In this document: piece by piece, positions 35,956-44,341 of the stretch | Layout: each line of letters starts with the position of its first letter | How positions within the stretch are numbered: position 1 is the stretch's first letter | Assembly (NCBI RefSeq): GCF_944387275.1 | Contig: NZ_CALXEG010000012.1 | Location: forward strand, 1 to 64,000 | Origin: an uncultured Pseudoflavonifractor sp. | GTDB lineage: Bacteria; Bacillota; Clostridia; Oscillospirales; Oscillospiraceae | Direction: 5' to 3' | Length of the DNA stretch: 64,000 nucleotides | The notes under the pieces: generated by a model | What the model saw: the letters and a program-made list of their open reading frames with translations, nothing else | Told to the model about the DNA's origin: nothing | Database searches by the model: none | Program-made: the position numbers and the translations under genes

Positions 35956-36693
35956 TTGAATACGCAGAGCAAACAAGAGAACGAGCAACATTTTCTCACC
36001 TGTGAACGGGACTGGGTCTACTTCACCCTGATCGCCGTGGCGGGCTTCTGGGGCGCATACACCTTCCTGCTGCGGGGCGGCGTATTCTGCAACGCCCAGA
36101 CCAGCAACGTGGTCCTCATGGGCCTGGCCCTGGGTTCCGGGGAGTGGAGCAAGGGCCTGTACTATCTGGTGCCCATCTCGGCCTATGTGCTGGGCTCTGT
36201 GGTGTCCGAGCTGGCCCCCAACCCCATCAAGCACCGCTTTGCCATCCGGTGGGACACCATCCTGATGCTCATCGAGATGGTGGCCATGCTGTGCCTGGGC
36301 TTTGTGCCCGAGTCCGCCCCCGCCCAGATCTGCCAGGTGGTCATCAACTTCCTGGCCTCCATGCAGTACAACACCTTCCGCCAGGCCGAGGGCATCCCCG
36401 TGGCCACCACCTTCACCACCAACCATATCCGCCAGATCGGCGTGGGCCTGGCCAAGGAGTTCCACCACCGCCATTCCCCCGACAAGTCCCACCGGAAAAA
36501 GCTGGCCACCCACGCGGGTATGCTGCTCTTCTTCGCCACGGGCGTGATCGTGGGCACCATCTTCTGCCACCTGCTGGTGGGCAAGGCCATCTGGGTGACC
36601 ATTATCCCCCTGGGTGTTGTCTTTATCAAGCTGCTCCACGCCGACCTGACCACCGAGAAGAGTATGGTGGAGCAAAAGCCCTCCGGCCATTGA
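35956..36693 (+). CDS. YoaK/DUF1275-family membrane protein
   Basis: This 245-residue integral membrane protein has about six hydrophobic segments and fits DUF1275 (YoaK): AVAGFWGAYTFLLRGGVFCNAQTSNVVLMG near residue 25, with the family's conserved Gly and Gln-Thr-Gly/Ser-Asn motif, and QYNTFR and TTFTTNHIRQIG near 137-158. The start is TTG 35956 with GGAAAGGG upstream; the next in-frame ATG would remove membrane helices. A TATAAT at 35912-35917 may be its -10. The transport or enzymatic role of the family is unknown. Confidence 0.85.
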   Translation: MNTQSKQENEQHFLTCERDWVYFTLIAVAGFWGAYTFLLRGGVFCNAQTSNVVLMGLALGSGEWSKGLYYLVPISAYVLGSVVSELAPNPIKHRFAIRWDTILMLIEMVAMLCLGFVPESAPAQICQVVINFLASMQYNTFRQAEGIPVATTFTTNHIRQIGVGLAKEFHHRHSPDKSHRKKLATHAGMLLFFATGVIVGTIFCHLLVGKAIWVTIIPLGVVFIKLLHADLTTEKSMVEQKPSGH

Positions 36694-36705
36694 TTGCCCC
36701 CATAA

Positions 36706-37524
36706 TCAGGAATTGTATTTTGTGGTGTAACCAAGTCCGGCAAAATAAGCATCAATCAGCGCTTTGATCTGCCTGACTGTATCCTTTGCGATTTTATTGT
36801 TTTTGGGATAATTCCAAATGTCAACGGCAGCGCCCGCAATTTCAACTTCCCGCCGTTCATCATTTTGTTTCACCGGAATCGTAATCCCGTGGTCGCCCCA
36901 TTTCACATAGAGGTCCCCGTCTTCCAGTATGACCTCTCTGTGCCCCATTTTTTGAAAGCGTTTTCTCTCCCGCTCCACCTGTATTATCCGCTCTTTTTTG
37001 GTGGTCCGCCAGAATGCCCACAGGCTCTGGTCGAGATCGTCCAGGATGGGCTCCAGCCTGTCCGGCGAGCCGGCAAAGGGGAACCTGTTGTCAAACAGGC
37101 ATTTCCGGATGATTCTGATGCCGCGGTTCTTTGCGGGGTGCTGTACGCCCAAATAGGGAATCCGCATGCTGTCAAAGGTGCAGATTCCTTTTTCCAGGTC
37201 CACCACGCACGGCAGCACCGCTGTATCAAGTCCGTCTCCTCCGTCCTTACAGACCATGTCAAACAGATGGGCTCTGAGCCCTTCGTCCACCCGTTTGGCA
37301 TAGATCACGATCACCGTGGCCCGGTTCAGCGGAGCCTGTCTCTGCACTCTATCCAGAAAGCGGTGCTTCTTTTTGCCCTTGAGCAAATTGGAATTTGCCG
37401 CGGCAGAACAGGAAATCAGACGGTACTGGTTTTTGTCCAGAACATCCACATGATATGTCGCTATCACCTTCTCGATCCCGCTTGCGTACACCGTCGCGGG
37501 CGCTTTGCTCTGATATCGAAGCAT
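36706..37524 (-). CDS. Unrecognised protein, AT-richer than its neighbours
   Basis: This protein of about 272 residues has no family I recognise. It contains basic stretches (LLKGKKKHRFLDRVQRQ), a hydrophobic strand (RATVIVIYAKRVDEGL), several YLGVQHP- and WNYPKNN-type motifs, and a C-terminal helical region (RQIKALIDAYFAGLGY). It has no signal peptide or membrane segment. Base composition is visibly richer in A and T than the flanking genes, suggesting later arrival. The start is uncertain: ATG 37524 lacks a clear ribosome site, and the frame stays open farther upstream, antisense to the next gene. It ends 12 bases from the DUF1275 stop. Confidence 0.5.
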   Translation of the reverse strand: MLRYQSKAPATVYASGIEKVIATYHVDVLDKNQYRLISCSAAANSNLLKGKKKHRFLDRVQRQAPLNRATVIVIYAKRVDEGLRAHLFDMVCKDGGDGLDTAVLPCVVDLEKGICTFDSMRIPYLGVQHPAKNRGIRIIRKCLFDNRFPFAGSPDRLEPILDDLDQSLWAFWRTTKKERIIQVERERKRFQKMGHREVILEDGDLYVKWGDHGITIPVKQNDERREVEIAGAAVDIWNYPKNNKIAKDTVRQIKALIDAYFAGLGYTTKYNS

Positions 37525-37620
37525 TGCAGGCCGCGGGGACAGTTCTGAAGGCTCATATCCCGCGCCAAAGCGGGATATTTTCTTCTCAGCCTTCTGTACC
37601 GAAAAGGACGGGGGCAGCAC

Positions 37621-38772
37621 ATGCTGCTGCTGGGCGGCATCGGCACGGGCAAGTCCAACGCCTTCAACTTTCTCATCCGCAGCGTGCGCAGCAGCCTGAC
37701 CGACCGGGACGTGGTCATCATCTTCGACACCAAGGGCGACTTCTACCGGGAGTTCTACCAGCCCGGGGACGTGGTCATCAGCAACGACAGCCGGGCCACC
37801 GGCGGCAGCGGCCCGGACTACTGGAACCTGTTCGGGGAGGTGAGCATCGACGACCGGGTGGAGGAGAACATTCTGGAGATCGCCAAGAGCTTCTTCTCCG
37901 AGAAGCTCTCCCACACCACCCAGCCCTTTTTCCCCAACGCGGCCAAAGACCTGTTCTCCGCCCTGCTGCTCCACATGGTCCGGTCCGACCAGTTCGCGGC
38001 TTCCCGCAACAACCAGTCCCTGCGCACCCTGTTCGACACCTTCTCCGTGCCCGCCATGAAGCGCATCCTCCAGTCCCACCAGGACCTGAAGGCCATGACC
38101 TCCTACATCGAGGACGAGAAGTCGGGCCAGACTCTGGGCGTAGTGGCCGAGCTGCAGCAGATGGTGCGGGAGATCTTTGTGGGCAACTTCCGCAAAAAGG
38201 GCAATCTGTCCATGCGGCAGCTGGTGCGGCGGAAGGGGGGCCGGGTCATCTTCGTGGAGTACGACCTGGGCATCGGCGCCATGCTGACGCCGGTATACCG
38301 GCTGCTCATCGATCTGGCGGTAAAGGAGGCCCTGTGCCGCACCTCCAACGAGGGCAGCGTCTACTTCTTCATCGACGAGTTTCGCCTCCTGCCCCACCTG
38401 GAGCACATCGACGACGGCGTCAACTTCGGTCGCAGCCTGGGGGCCAAGTTCTTCGTGGGCATCCAGAACATCGACCAGATCGCCGCCGCCTACGGCCAGA
38501 ACCTCTCCCGCAGCATCCTCTCCGGCTTCGGCACCACCCTGGCCTTCCGGGTCAACGACGCCGGCTCCCGGGAGTACATCAAGGACCTGTTCGGCCGGAA
38601 CATCAAGCTCCAGACCTATCTCTCCGCCGTGCAGAACCGGGGCGTGTCCGAGCAGATCCGGGAGGGCTTTGTGGTGGAGGACGAGGACATCACCAACCTG
38701 CCCGTGGGCCAGGCCATCATCGGCGCGCCGGGCTGCCAGCCCTTCCGCTTCCAGTTCAAGCGGTACGGCTGA
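37621..38772 (+). CDS. VirD4/TraG-like ATPase, N-terminally truncated
   Basis: This 383-residue RecA-like ATPase resembles type IV secretion coupling proteins that pump DNA through conjugation pores. Walker A GGIGTGKSN starts at residue 5, Walker B is VYFFIDEFRLLP near 243, and FVGIQNIDQIAAAYG near 282 and the sensor-like TTLAFRVND near 305 fit the TraG/TraD C-terminal half. The membrane anchor and N-terminal sequence that normally precede Walker A by tens to hundreds of residues are missing. The upstream in-frame codons end at a TGA (37546) next to the AT-rich gene. No relaxase or other conjugation gene is present, so it is probably a relic. Confidence 0.75.
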   Translation: MLLLGGIGTGKSNAFNFLIRSVRSSLTDRDVVIIFDTKGDFYREFYQPGDVVISNDSRATGGSGPDYWNLFGEVSIDDRVEENILEIAKSFFSEKLSHTTQPFFPNAAKDLFSALLLHMVRSDQFAASRNNQSLRTLFDTFSVPAMKRILQSHQDLKAMTSYIEDEKSGQTLGVVAELQQMVREIFVGNFRKKGNLSMRQLVRRKGGRVIFVEYDLGIGAMLTPVYRLLIDLAVKEALCRTSNEGSVYFFIDEFRLLPHLEHIDDGVNFGRSLGAKFFVGIQNIDQIAAAYGQNLSRSILSGFGTTLAFRVNDAGSREYIKDLFGRNIKLQTYLSAVQNRGVSEQIREGFVVEDEDITNLPVGQAIIGAPGCQPFRFQFKRYG

Positions 38773-38799
38773 GCCGGCCGCCATTCCCGCCTATGAAAC

Positions 38800-38835
38800 A
38801 ACCCCGCCCCGGCTCTTACGAGCCGGGGCGGGGTT
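38800..38835. terminator. Bidirectional terminator
   Basis: A 16-bp perfect stem, AACCCCGCCCCGGCTC/GAGCCGGGGCGGGGTT, with a TTAC loop. It lies between the convergent coupling-ATPase and amylosucrase-type genes. Confidence 0.85.
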
Positions 38836-38866
38836 TCTGCTGATCGGGTTTTCAGGCCCGGCGGGA

Positions 38867-40993
38867 TCAGCCCTCGGTATGGGCCAGCCAGACAAAGCCG
38901 TAGGGGTAGAGCTCCACGTGGCTCAGGTCGTCGAAGTGGCCGCCGTAGACCAGCTCGTCAAAGGCGCCGCCCTCGCCGCTGGAGACGGTGACGAACTCGG
39001 GGCTGAAGTTGAACATGGCGATGAGCTTGCGGCCCTTGTACCAGCGGCCCACGCCCAGCACGTGGGCGCTGCCGGTGTCAAAGGTCCACACGTCGGCCCG
39101 GGCGTCAAAGGCGGGCTCGGCGCAGCGCAGCTCCTCCAGCCGCCGCAGGCCCATGAACTGCTTGCCCTGGCGGGTGGTTCCGTCGCGGCGCAGGGCGGCC
39201 AGGTCCCACTGGAAGGCACCACGGTGGAGGTAGCGGCTGTCGTCCCACTTCTCCGGGTCCTGGTGGTAGGAGTAGTCGTTGAGCTGGCCCACCTCGTCAC
39301 CGCTGTACAGCACCGGGATGCCGCTCTGGGTCAGCATCCAGGCGTGGAGCATCAGGTCGCAGGCAATGGCCCGCTCCAGCTTGAAGGGGTTCTGCTCGTA
39401 GTCGGCGGCCTCCACGCCGCACAGGGAGGCGGTGGTGCCGCACAGCCGGGCGTCCCCCAGGCGGGGGTCGTCGTTGTAGAGCTCGCCCCGGCTGTCGCTG
39501 CCCGGCCACTTGCCGGTAAACCAGTCGTTGAGGTACTTCTTGTGGGCCACCTCGTCGGTGCCGAAATGGGCCTTGAGCCAGGGGTAGTCCAGGCCCCAGC
39601 CGATGTCGTCGTGGCAGCGCAGGTAGTTGAGGAACAGGAAGTCCCGGGGCAGGGCACACACCGCGTCCATCTGGTGGCGCAGCAGGGACACGTCCCCGGT
39701 GGCCAGGGTGTGCCAGGTGGTGGCCATGGTGGTCACGTTGTAGAGCATGTGGCACTCGGGCTTGTCGGGGGTGCCGAAGTAGGGCGCCACCTTGGCCGGC
39801 TCCATGACCACCTCCCCCAGCAGCAGCACGCTGGGGCAGACGATCTCGCACACCATGCGCATCATGCGCACCAGGGTGTGGACCTGGGGCAGGTTGCGGC
39901 AGTTGGTGCCCAGCTCCTTCCAGATGTAGGGCACCGCGTCCAGCCGGATGACGTCGATGCCCCGGTTGGCCAGGTAGAGCAGGTTCTCGGTCATGTCGTT
40001 GAAGACCATGGGGTTGGCGTAGTTCAGGTCCCACTGGTAGGGGTAGAAATTGGTCATGACCACCTTCTGGCAGTCGGGCAGCCAGGTGAAGCTGCCGGGG
40101 GCGGTGGTGGGGAACACCTGGGGCACCGTCTTCTCAAACTCCCGGGGGATGTCCCAGTTGTCGTAGAAGAAATAGCGCTCCCGGTAGCCCGGCTCGCCCG
40201 CTCGGGCCTTGCGGGCCCACTCGTGGTCCTCGCTGGTGTGGTTCATGACAAAGTCCAGGCACAGGCTGATGTCCTTTTCCCGGCAGTCGTCGGCCAGACG
40301 CTCCAGGTCGGCCATGGTGCCCAGCTCGGGCTGCACCTTCCGGAAGTCGGACACCGCATACCCGCCGTCGCTGCGGCCCTTGGGGCTCTCCAGCAGGGGC
40401 ATCAGGTGGAGGTAGTTGACGCCGCACTCCTGGATGTAGGGCAGCTTCTCCCGCACCCCCTCCAGGGTGCCGGCAAAGGCGTTGGTGTAGAGCATCATGC
40501 CCAGCAGGTCCCGGCGGCGGTACCAGTCCGGGTCGGCCTCCCGCCGCCCGTCCTGGGCCCGCAGCTCCGCCTTCCGGTCCGCCCAGCTCCGGCGCAGCAT
40601 GGACACAAAGTAGTCGTAGGCGGCCAGATCCCCGTGGTAGAGCTCGCAGTAGAGCCACTTGAGCTCGTCCTGCCGCCGGGCCAGGCGGCGCTCGAACACG
40701 GCGTCGTCCTCCCGGGCGGTGGGGGCGCCGGCCTCCTTGACGGGGGTACGCTCCTCAGCCGCGGGGGCGGCGGTCTCCTGGGCCGCGGGAGCATTTTCCT
40801 CAACTGCGGGGCGGGCCTCCTCCGCGGCGGCAGGGGCCGCCTCTGCCGCAGGGTTCACCACCGCTTCCTCCGCAACAGGGCGGGCCGCTTCCTTTTCGTC
40901 AGAGACAGCGGCCTCCGGCGCGGCGGCGGGGGTCTTCTTTTTATTCTGTCTGGCGGAGGGCTCTCCGCTCCGCTGGTTCCGTTTTGCTTTCAT
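38867..40993 (-). CDS. Amylosucrase-like GH13 enzyme with low-complexity N-terminal extension
   Basis: This 708-residue GH13 enzyme resembles amylosucrase/sucrose hydrolase, which act on sucrose to give fructose plus glucan or glucose. Amylosucrase-type DGGYAVSDFR lies near residue 216. The GH13 sites are visible: DFVMNHTS near 253, the nucleophile Asp in VIRLDAVPY near 355, the acid/base Glu in LLLGEVV near 388 and the transition-state Asp in RCHDDIGW near 479. Residues 1-95 are Ala/Glu/Pro/Lys-rich and unlike the typical family N-terminus. Its ATG overlaps the fructokinase stop by four bases (ATGA), so the two are coupled. Sucrose is inferred from the neighbouring GH32, fructokinase and ABC genes. 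Confidence 0.85.
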   Translation of the reverse strand: MKAKRNQRSGEPSARQNKKKTPAAAPEAAVSDEKEAARPVAEEAVVNPAAEAAPAAAEEARPAVEENAPAAQETAAPAAEERTPVKEAGAPTAREDDAVFERRLARRQDELKWLYCELYHGDLAAYDYFVSMLRRSWADRKAELRAQDGRREADPDWYRRRDLLGMMLYTNAFAGTLEGVREKLPYIQECGVNYLHLMPLLESPKGRSDGGYAVSDFRKVQPELGTMADLERLADDCREKDISLCLDFVMNHTSEDHEWARKARAGEPGYRERYFFYDNWDIPREFEKTVPQVFPTTAPGSFTWLPDCQKVVMTNFYPYQWDLNYANPMVFNDMTENLLYLANRGIDVIRLDAVPYIWKELGTNCRNLPQVHTLVRMMRMVCEIVCPSVLLLGEVVMEPAKVAPYFGTPDKPECHMLYNVTTMATTWHTLATGDVSLLRHQMDAVCALPRDFLFLNYLRCHDDIGWGLDYPWLKAHFGTDEVAHKKYLNDWFTGKWPGSDSRGELYNDDPRLGDARLCGTTASLCGVEAADYEQNPFKLERAIACDLMLHAWMLTQSGIPVLYSGDEVGQLNDYSYHQDPEKWDDSRYLHRGAFQWDLAALRRDGTTRQGKQFMGLRRLEELRCAEPAFDARADVWTFDTGSAHVLGVGRWYKGRKLIAMFNFSPEFVTVSSGEGGAFDELVYGGHFDDLSHVELYPYGFVWLAHTEG

Positions 40994-41940
40994 TCTGCTT
41001 TCTCTCCGTTCTCCAGCTCCGCCAGAGTGGGCATGGCGGGAATGGCTCCGCTGCGGGAGCAGGTCTTGGCCGCCGCCCGGTTGGCAAAGGACAGGATCTC
41101 CTCCAGCTCAGGGGCGGCAAGGCCCTCCAGGGGGCCGCCGCTCCGGCGGGTCAGGCGGCTGAGCACCGCGCCGAAGAAGGTGTCTCCGGCGCCGTTGGTG
41201 TCGGCCACGGTGGTGTGCACGCCGGGTACCAGGCCAGTCTTGCCCTGCCAGCGGTAAAAGGCCCCGCCGGCCCCCATGGTGATGAGCACCAGCTCGACGC
41301 CCTCAGCCTCCATGCGGCGGCTGCCCTCCTCCGGGTCGTCGGTGCCGGTGATGAGGGGCAGCTCCTCGTCGGACAGCTTGAGCACGTCCACCAGGGGCAG
41401 GGGGGTGCGCATCCACTCCACGGCCTCCTCCCGGCTGGTCCACAGGGCGTCCCGGTAGTTGGGGTCGTAGCTCACCAGCACGCCGTGGGCCCGGGCCTGG
41501 CGGGCGGCAAACAGGGTGGCCGAACGGGCGGGGGCCGCGGTCAGGCTCACAGAGCCGAAGTGGAGGACCTTGGTGTTCTCCACCAGGCGGGCGTCCACCT
41601 CGTCGGGGGACAGGGCGCTGTCCGCCCCCCGGACAAAGCGGAAGGACCGCTCCCCGGTGTCGGACACCGTGACCACCGCCATAGTGGTGGGGGCGGCGTC
41701 GGTCCGCAGGCCGGACACGTCCACGCCGTTCTCCTTCAGCACGCCGGTGAGGTAGGCGCCGAAGCCGTCCCGGCCCACCTTGCCGATAAAGGCGGTCTTG
41801 GCCCCCAGGCGGGCGGCGGCCACCGCCACATTGGCGGGGGCTCCGCCGGGGTTGGAGGCAAACAGAGGCACGTTCTGCGGGGAGACGCCGGTCTGGGTCA
41901 GGTCAATGAGCACCTCTCCGATGGTGGTAATATCCATCAT
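40990..41940 (-). CDS. scrK: Fructokinase, PfkB family
   Basis: This 316-residue kinase probably makes fructose-6-phosphate from the fructose released by GH32 and the amylosucrase-type enzyme. Ribokinase-family motifs are present: GEVLIDLTQTG at the start, NPGGAPANVAVAAARLGA near residue 30, VSYDPNYRDALW near 152 and the catalytic DTNGAGDTFFGAVLSRL near 247. These are close to bacterial ScrK-type fructokinases. It starts at ATG 41940 or ATG 41937, with AAAGGAAG upstream. It lies between GH32 and the amylosucrase-type gene in one minus-strand operon. Confidence 0.9.
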   Translation of the reverse strand: MMDITTIGEVLIDLTQTGVSPQNVPLFASNPGGAPANVAVAAARLGAKTAFIGKVGRDGFGAYLTGVLKENGVDVSGLRTDAAPTTMAVVTVSDTGERSFRFVRGADSALSPDEVDARLVENTKVLHFGSVSLTAAPARSATLFAARQARAHGVLVSYDPNYRDALWTSREEAVEWMRTPLPLVDVLKLSDEELPLITGTDDPEEGSRRMEAEGVELVLITMGAGGAFYRWQGKTGLVPGVHTTVADTNGAGDTFFGAVLSRLTRRSGGPLEGLAAPELEEILSFANRAAAKTCSRSGAIPAMPTLAELENGEKAE

Positions 41941-41976
41941 GGCAAAGCCGCTTCCTTTCTCTTTTCAAAAATCATG

Positions 41977-43302
41977 TCAGACGGTGCGGGCCTCTTCCAC
42001 GGGGCCTTCCAGCTGAGTCCCCAGGCCGTACACCACATGGCTGAGCACATATTCTCCCTGGTTGACGAAAATCTCCACCAGGTTGGGGTCCACAAAGATG
42101 TCCAGGCGGCAGCCGTCCCCCTCCAGGGCGGGGGTGCTGGCGGTGAGGCGGCAGCCCTGGAGGCCGCCGAACAGGGCGCTTCGGTCGGCCTCGATCCTGC
42201 CGTCCGCCATGCGGATGCGGTATCCGCCCATGTTCAGGGCGTCCCCCTCCCGGAGGGTGGCCCTGAGCCGGACGGGCTTGTACTCCGCCAGGGGAGCCAG
42301 GCCGTCGGCGGGCTTGTCAAAGCAGGCGTCTACGTCGGGGTGGACCGGGAAGCACACCCGGCCGTCCCGCACCTGCACCAGCCGGGGCAGGCTCATCATG
42401 CCGTTCCAGGGCCCCCGGCCGTCCGGCCAGTTTTCCACGGGCCTGGGCATCCGCATCCAGCCCACCAGCACCCGGCGGCCATTTTTGTCCAGGGTGCTCT
42501 GGGGGGCGTACAGGTCCAGGCCCCAATCCAGGTAGGAGAGGGGTTCCCGGAGGGACAGGGCGCAGGCGTCCGGGTCAAAGTCCGCCCGGGCGTACATGGC
42601 CTGGTCGGCGTAGGACAGGCCGTCCGCCGTGACCCCCATGGGGGAGCCCACGAAGATGTACCCGTCCTCCGTCTTCATCAGGTCGGGGCACTCCAGCACC
42701 CGGCCCAGCTCGGGGGAGGCGTACTGGTTGGCGTAGGTCCAGTGTTCTCCGTCCTCGCTGCGGAAGAAGAGCACACGCCCGGCCCCGTCCCGGGTGCTGC
42801 CCAGGATCATGCGGTAGCCGTTCTTCTCCCGCCACACCTTGGGGTCCCGGGTGTCCTTCCGGTCGCCCACGGCCGGGTCGGTGAGCACGGGGATGATCTG
42901 CCTCTTGTCCGCCCAGTTGTCAAACTGCCGTCCGTCGGGGGAGATGACCATGGCCTGGCTGGTCTCGAACCGGTCCCCCTCCGCCACATGGATGTCCTCC
43001 GGGTTGGGCCGGTCGTACTTTACCGCCGAGTAGTACAGGCGGAGCTTTCCGTCAATCTCCAGGGCGCTGCCCGAGAACACGCCGCTGCGGTCATAGTCCT
43101 TGGTGGGGAAGAGGGCCACCCCCAGGTGCTCCCAGTGGATCAGGTCCCGGCTCACCGCGTGGCCCCAGTGCATGGTGCCCCACCGGGGGGCGTAGGGGAA
43201 ATACTGGTAGAAGAGGTGGTACTCGCCCCTGTAGTAGATAAACCCGTTGGGGTCGTTGATCCAGTTTCCGGGGGATCTCAGGTGTACGATGTCCGTTGTC
43301 AA
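41977..43302 (-). CDS. GH32 beta-fructofuranosidase / sucrose hydrolase
   Basis: This GH32 enzyme of about 441 residues cleaves beta-fructosyl bonds of sucrose or fructans in the cytoplasm; no signal peptide is seen. The three active-site motifs are present: WINDPNGF near residue 13 (nucleophile Asp), TRDPKVW near 146 and the ECPDL motif near 201 (acid/base Glu). The C-terminal sandwich domain (about 320-440) has ALEGDGCRLDIFVD and VEIFVNQGEYVLSHVV. I chose TTG 43302, with GGAGGG about six bases upstream. The longer frame to 43437 runs through a hairpin that reads as a terminator and adds a non-family leader. Confidence 0.92.
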   Translation of the reverse strand: MTTDIVHLRSPGNWINDPNGFIYYRGEYHLFYQYFPYAPRWGTMHWGHAVSRDLIHWEHLGVALFPTKDYDRSGVFSGSALEIDGKLRLYYSAVKYDRPNPEDIHVAEGDRFETSQAMVISPDGRQFDNWADKRQIIPVLTDPAVGDRKDTRDPKVWREKNGYRMILGSTRDGAGRVLFFRSEDGEHWTYANQYASPELGRVLECPDLMKTEDGYIFVGSPMGVTADGLSYADQAMYARADFDPDACALSLREPLSYLDWGLDLYAPQSTLDKNGRRVLVGWMRMPRPVENWPDGRGPWNGMMSLPRLVQVRDGRVCFPVHPDVDACFDKPADGLAPLAEYKPVRLRATLREGDALNMGGYRIRMADGRIEADRSALFGGLQGCRLTASTPALEGDGCRLDIFVDPNLVEIFVNQGEYVLSHVVYGLGTQLEGPVEEARTV

Positions 43303-43352
43303 CGCGCTTCCCTCCGCATCTTCCGTAGCGTTCCGGGCCCGGCGGGCCCTGT

Positions 43353-43387
43353 AAAAATCGGGAGCCCCTTCAACGAGAGGCTCCCGA
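43353..43387 (-). terminator. Terminator/attenuator between permease and GH32 genes
   Basis: On minus, TCGGGAGCC, a 12-base loop and GGCTCCCGA are followed by TTTTT. It lies inside the operon, so read-through would lower expression of GH32, fructokinase and amylosucrase relative to the transporter. Confidence 0.75.
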
Positions 43388-43480
43388 CAGAGATCCCCAC
43401 CGGTCGCCAGACACCGGCGGGTTTGGATGGTCTCCACACAAGCATGAATTGTATCACATCGGGATGGGTTTGGGTAGCTT

Positions 43481-44341
43481 TTATTTCACCGCGCCGGACA
43501 CCACGCCGCCGATGATCTGCTTCTGGAGGATGACGTACAGGATCAGGATGGGGATGACGCACAGCAGCAGTCCGGCCATGATGGTGCCGTAATCCGCCGA
43601 ATAGGTGCCGTAGAAGCTGTAGGTGGACAGGGGCAGGGTGAGCAGCTCCTTGTCGGTGAGGACCAGGGAGGGCAGCAGGTAGTCGTTCCAGAAGGCCAGG
43701 GAGTTGAGGATGACCATGGTGGAGATGATGGGCTTGAGGAGGGGGAAGACGATCTTGAAGAAGATCTGGGCGTGGTTGCAGCCGTCGATGTAGGCCGCCT
43801 CCTCCAGGGCGATGGGGATGTTGCCCCGGATGAAGCCGTGGAACATGAAGACCGACATGGCCATGGAGAAGCCCACGTGCATGAAGATCAGGGTGATGCG
43901 GTGGTTGAGCACGTTGAGGGTGCCGCCGTAGATGCTCACCAGGGGGATCATGATGGCCTGGAAGGGGATGATCATGGAGGCCACCATGAGGGCGAAGATG
44001 ATCTTGGACACCTTGTTGTTGTGGCGGACGATGTAGTAGGCCAGCATGGCGGCCAGCAGGGTCACCAGCACGGTGGCGGACACGGTGACGATGAGGGAGT
44101 TCTTGAAGGCGTTGAGGAAGTCCATCTGGGTGAAGGCCTTGACGAAGTTGTCAAAGGACAGGCCCTTGACGGTGAACAGCCAGGAGAAGGGGTCCTTGAT
44201 GATGTCCCGCTTCTCCTTCAGGGCGTTGATGACCACCATGATGAAGGGGAACATGTAGGCGATGAAGATGATGATAAGGCCGGTCATGGCCAGGGCGTTG
44301 GCCAGTTTGCGCTTGTTGCCGCCGATGGTGGAGTTGTTCAT
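43481..44341 (-). CDS. Carbohydrate ABC transporter permease, MalG type
   Basis: This 286-residue membrane protein has six hydrophobic segments. The MalG-type EAA loop is visible as EEAAYIDGCNHAQIFFKIVFPLLKP near residue 185, where it docks the ATPase. MAMSVFMFHGFIRGNIP precedes it. The gene starts at ATG 44341, overlapping the MalF-type stop by one base (TAATG). It pairs with the upstream permease and the solute-binding protein. No ATPase gene is present here; such importers commonly borrow a shared MsmK-type ATPase encoded elsewhere. Confidence 0.93.
   Translation of the reverse strand: MNNSTIGGNKRKLANALAMTGLIIIFIAYMFPFIMVVINALKEKRDIIKDPFSWLFTVKGLSFDNFVKAFTQMDFLNAFKNSLIVTVSATVLVTLLAAMLAYYIVRHNNKVSKIIFALMVASMIIPFQAIMIPLVSIYGGTLNVLNHRITLIFMHVGFSMAMSVFMFHGFIRGNIPIALEEAAYIDGCNHAQIFFKIVFPLLKPIISTMVILNSLAFWNDYLLPSLVLTDKELLTLPLSTYSFYGTYSADYGTIMAGLLLCVIPILILYVILQKQIIGGVVSGAVK

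Noticed and set aside
36706..38772. A named anti-phage defence system
   Set aside because: The ATPase fits a conjugation coupling protein, and the neighbouring gene has no nuclease, TIR, HEPN or other effector motif I can identify.
37395..38843. Long plus-strand frame over the coupling-ATPase gene
   Set aside because: It is an Arg/Pro/Gly-rich shifted frame. The real ATPase motifs are in the frame starting at 37621.
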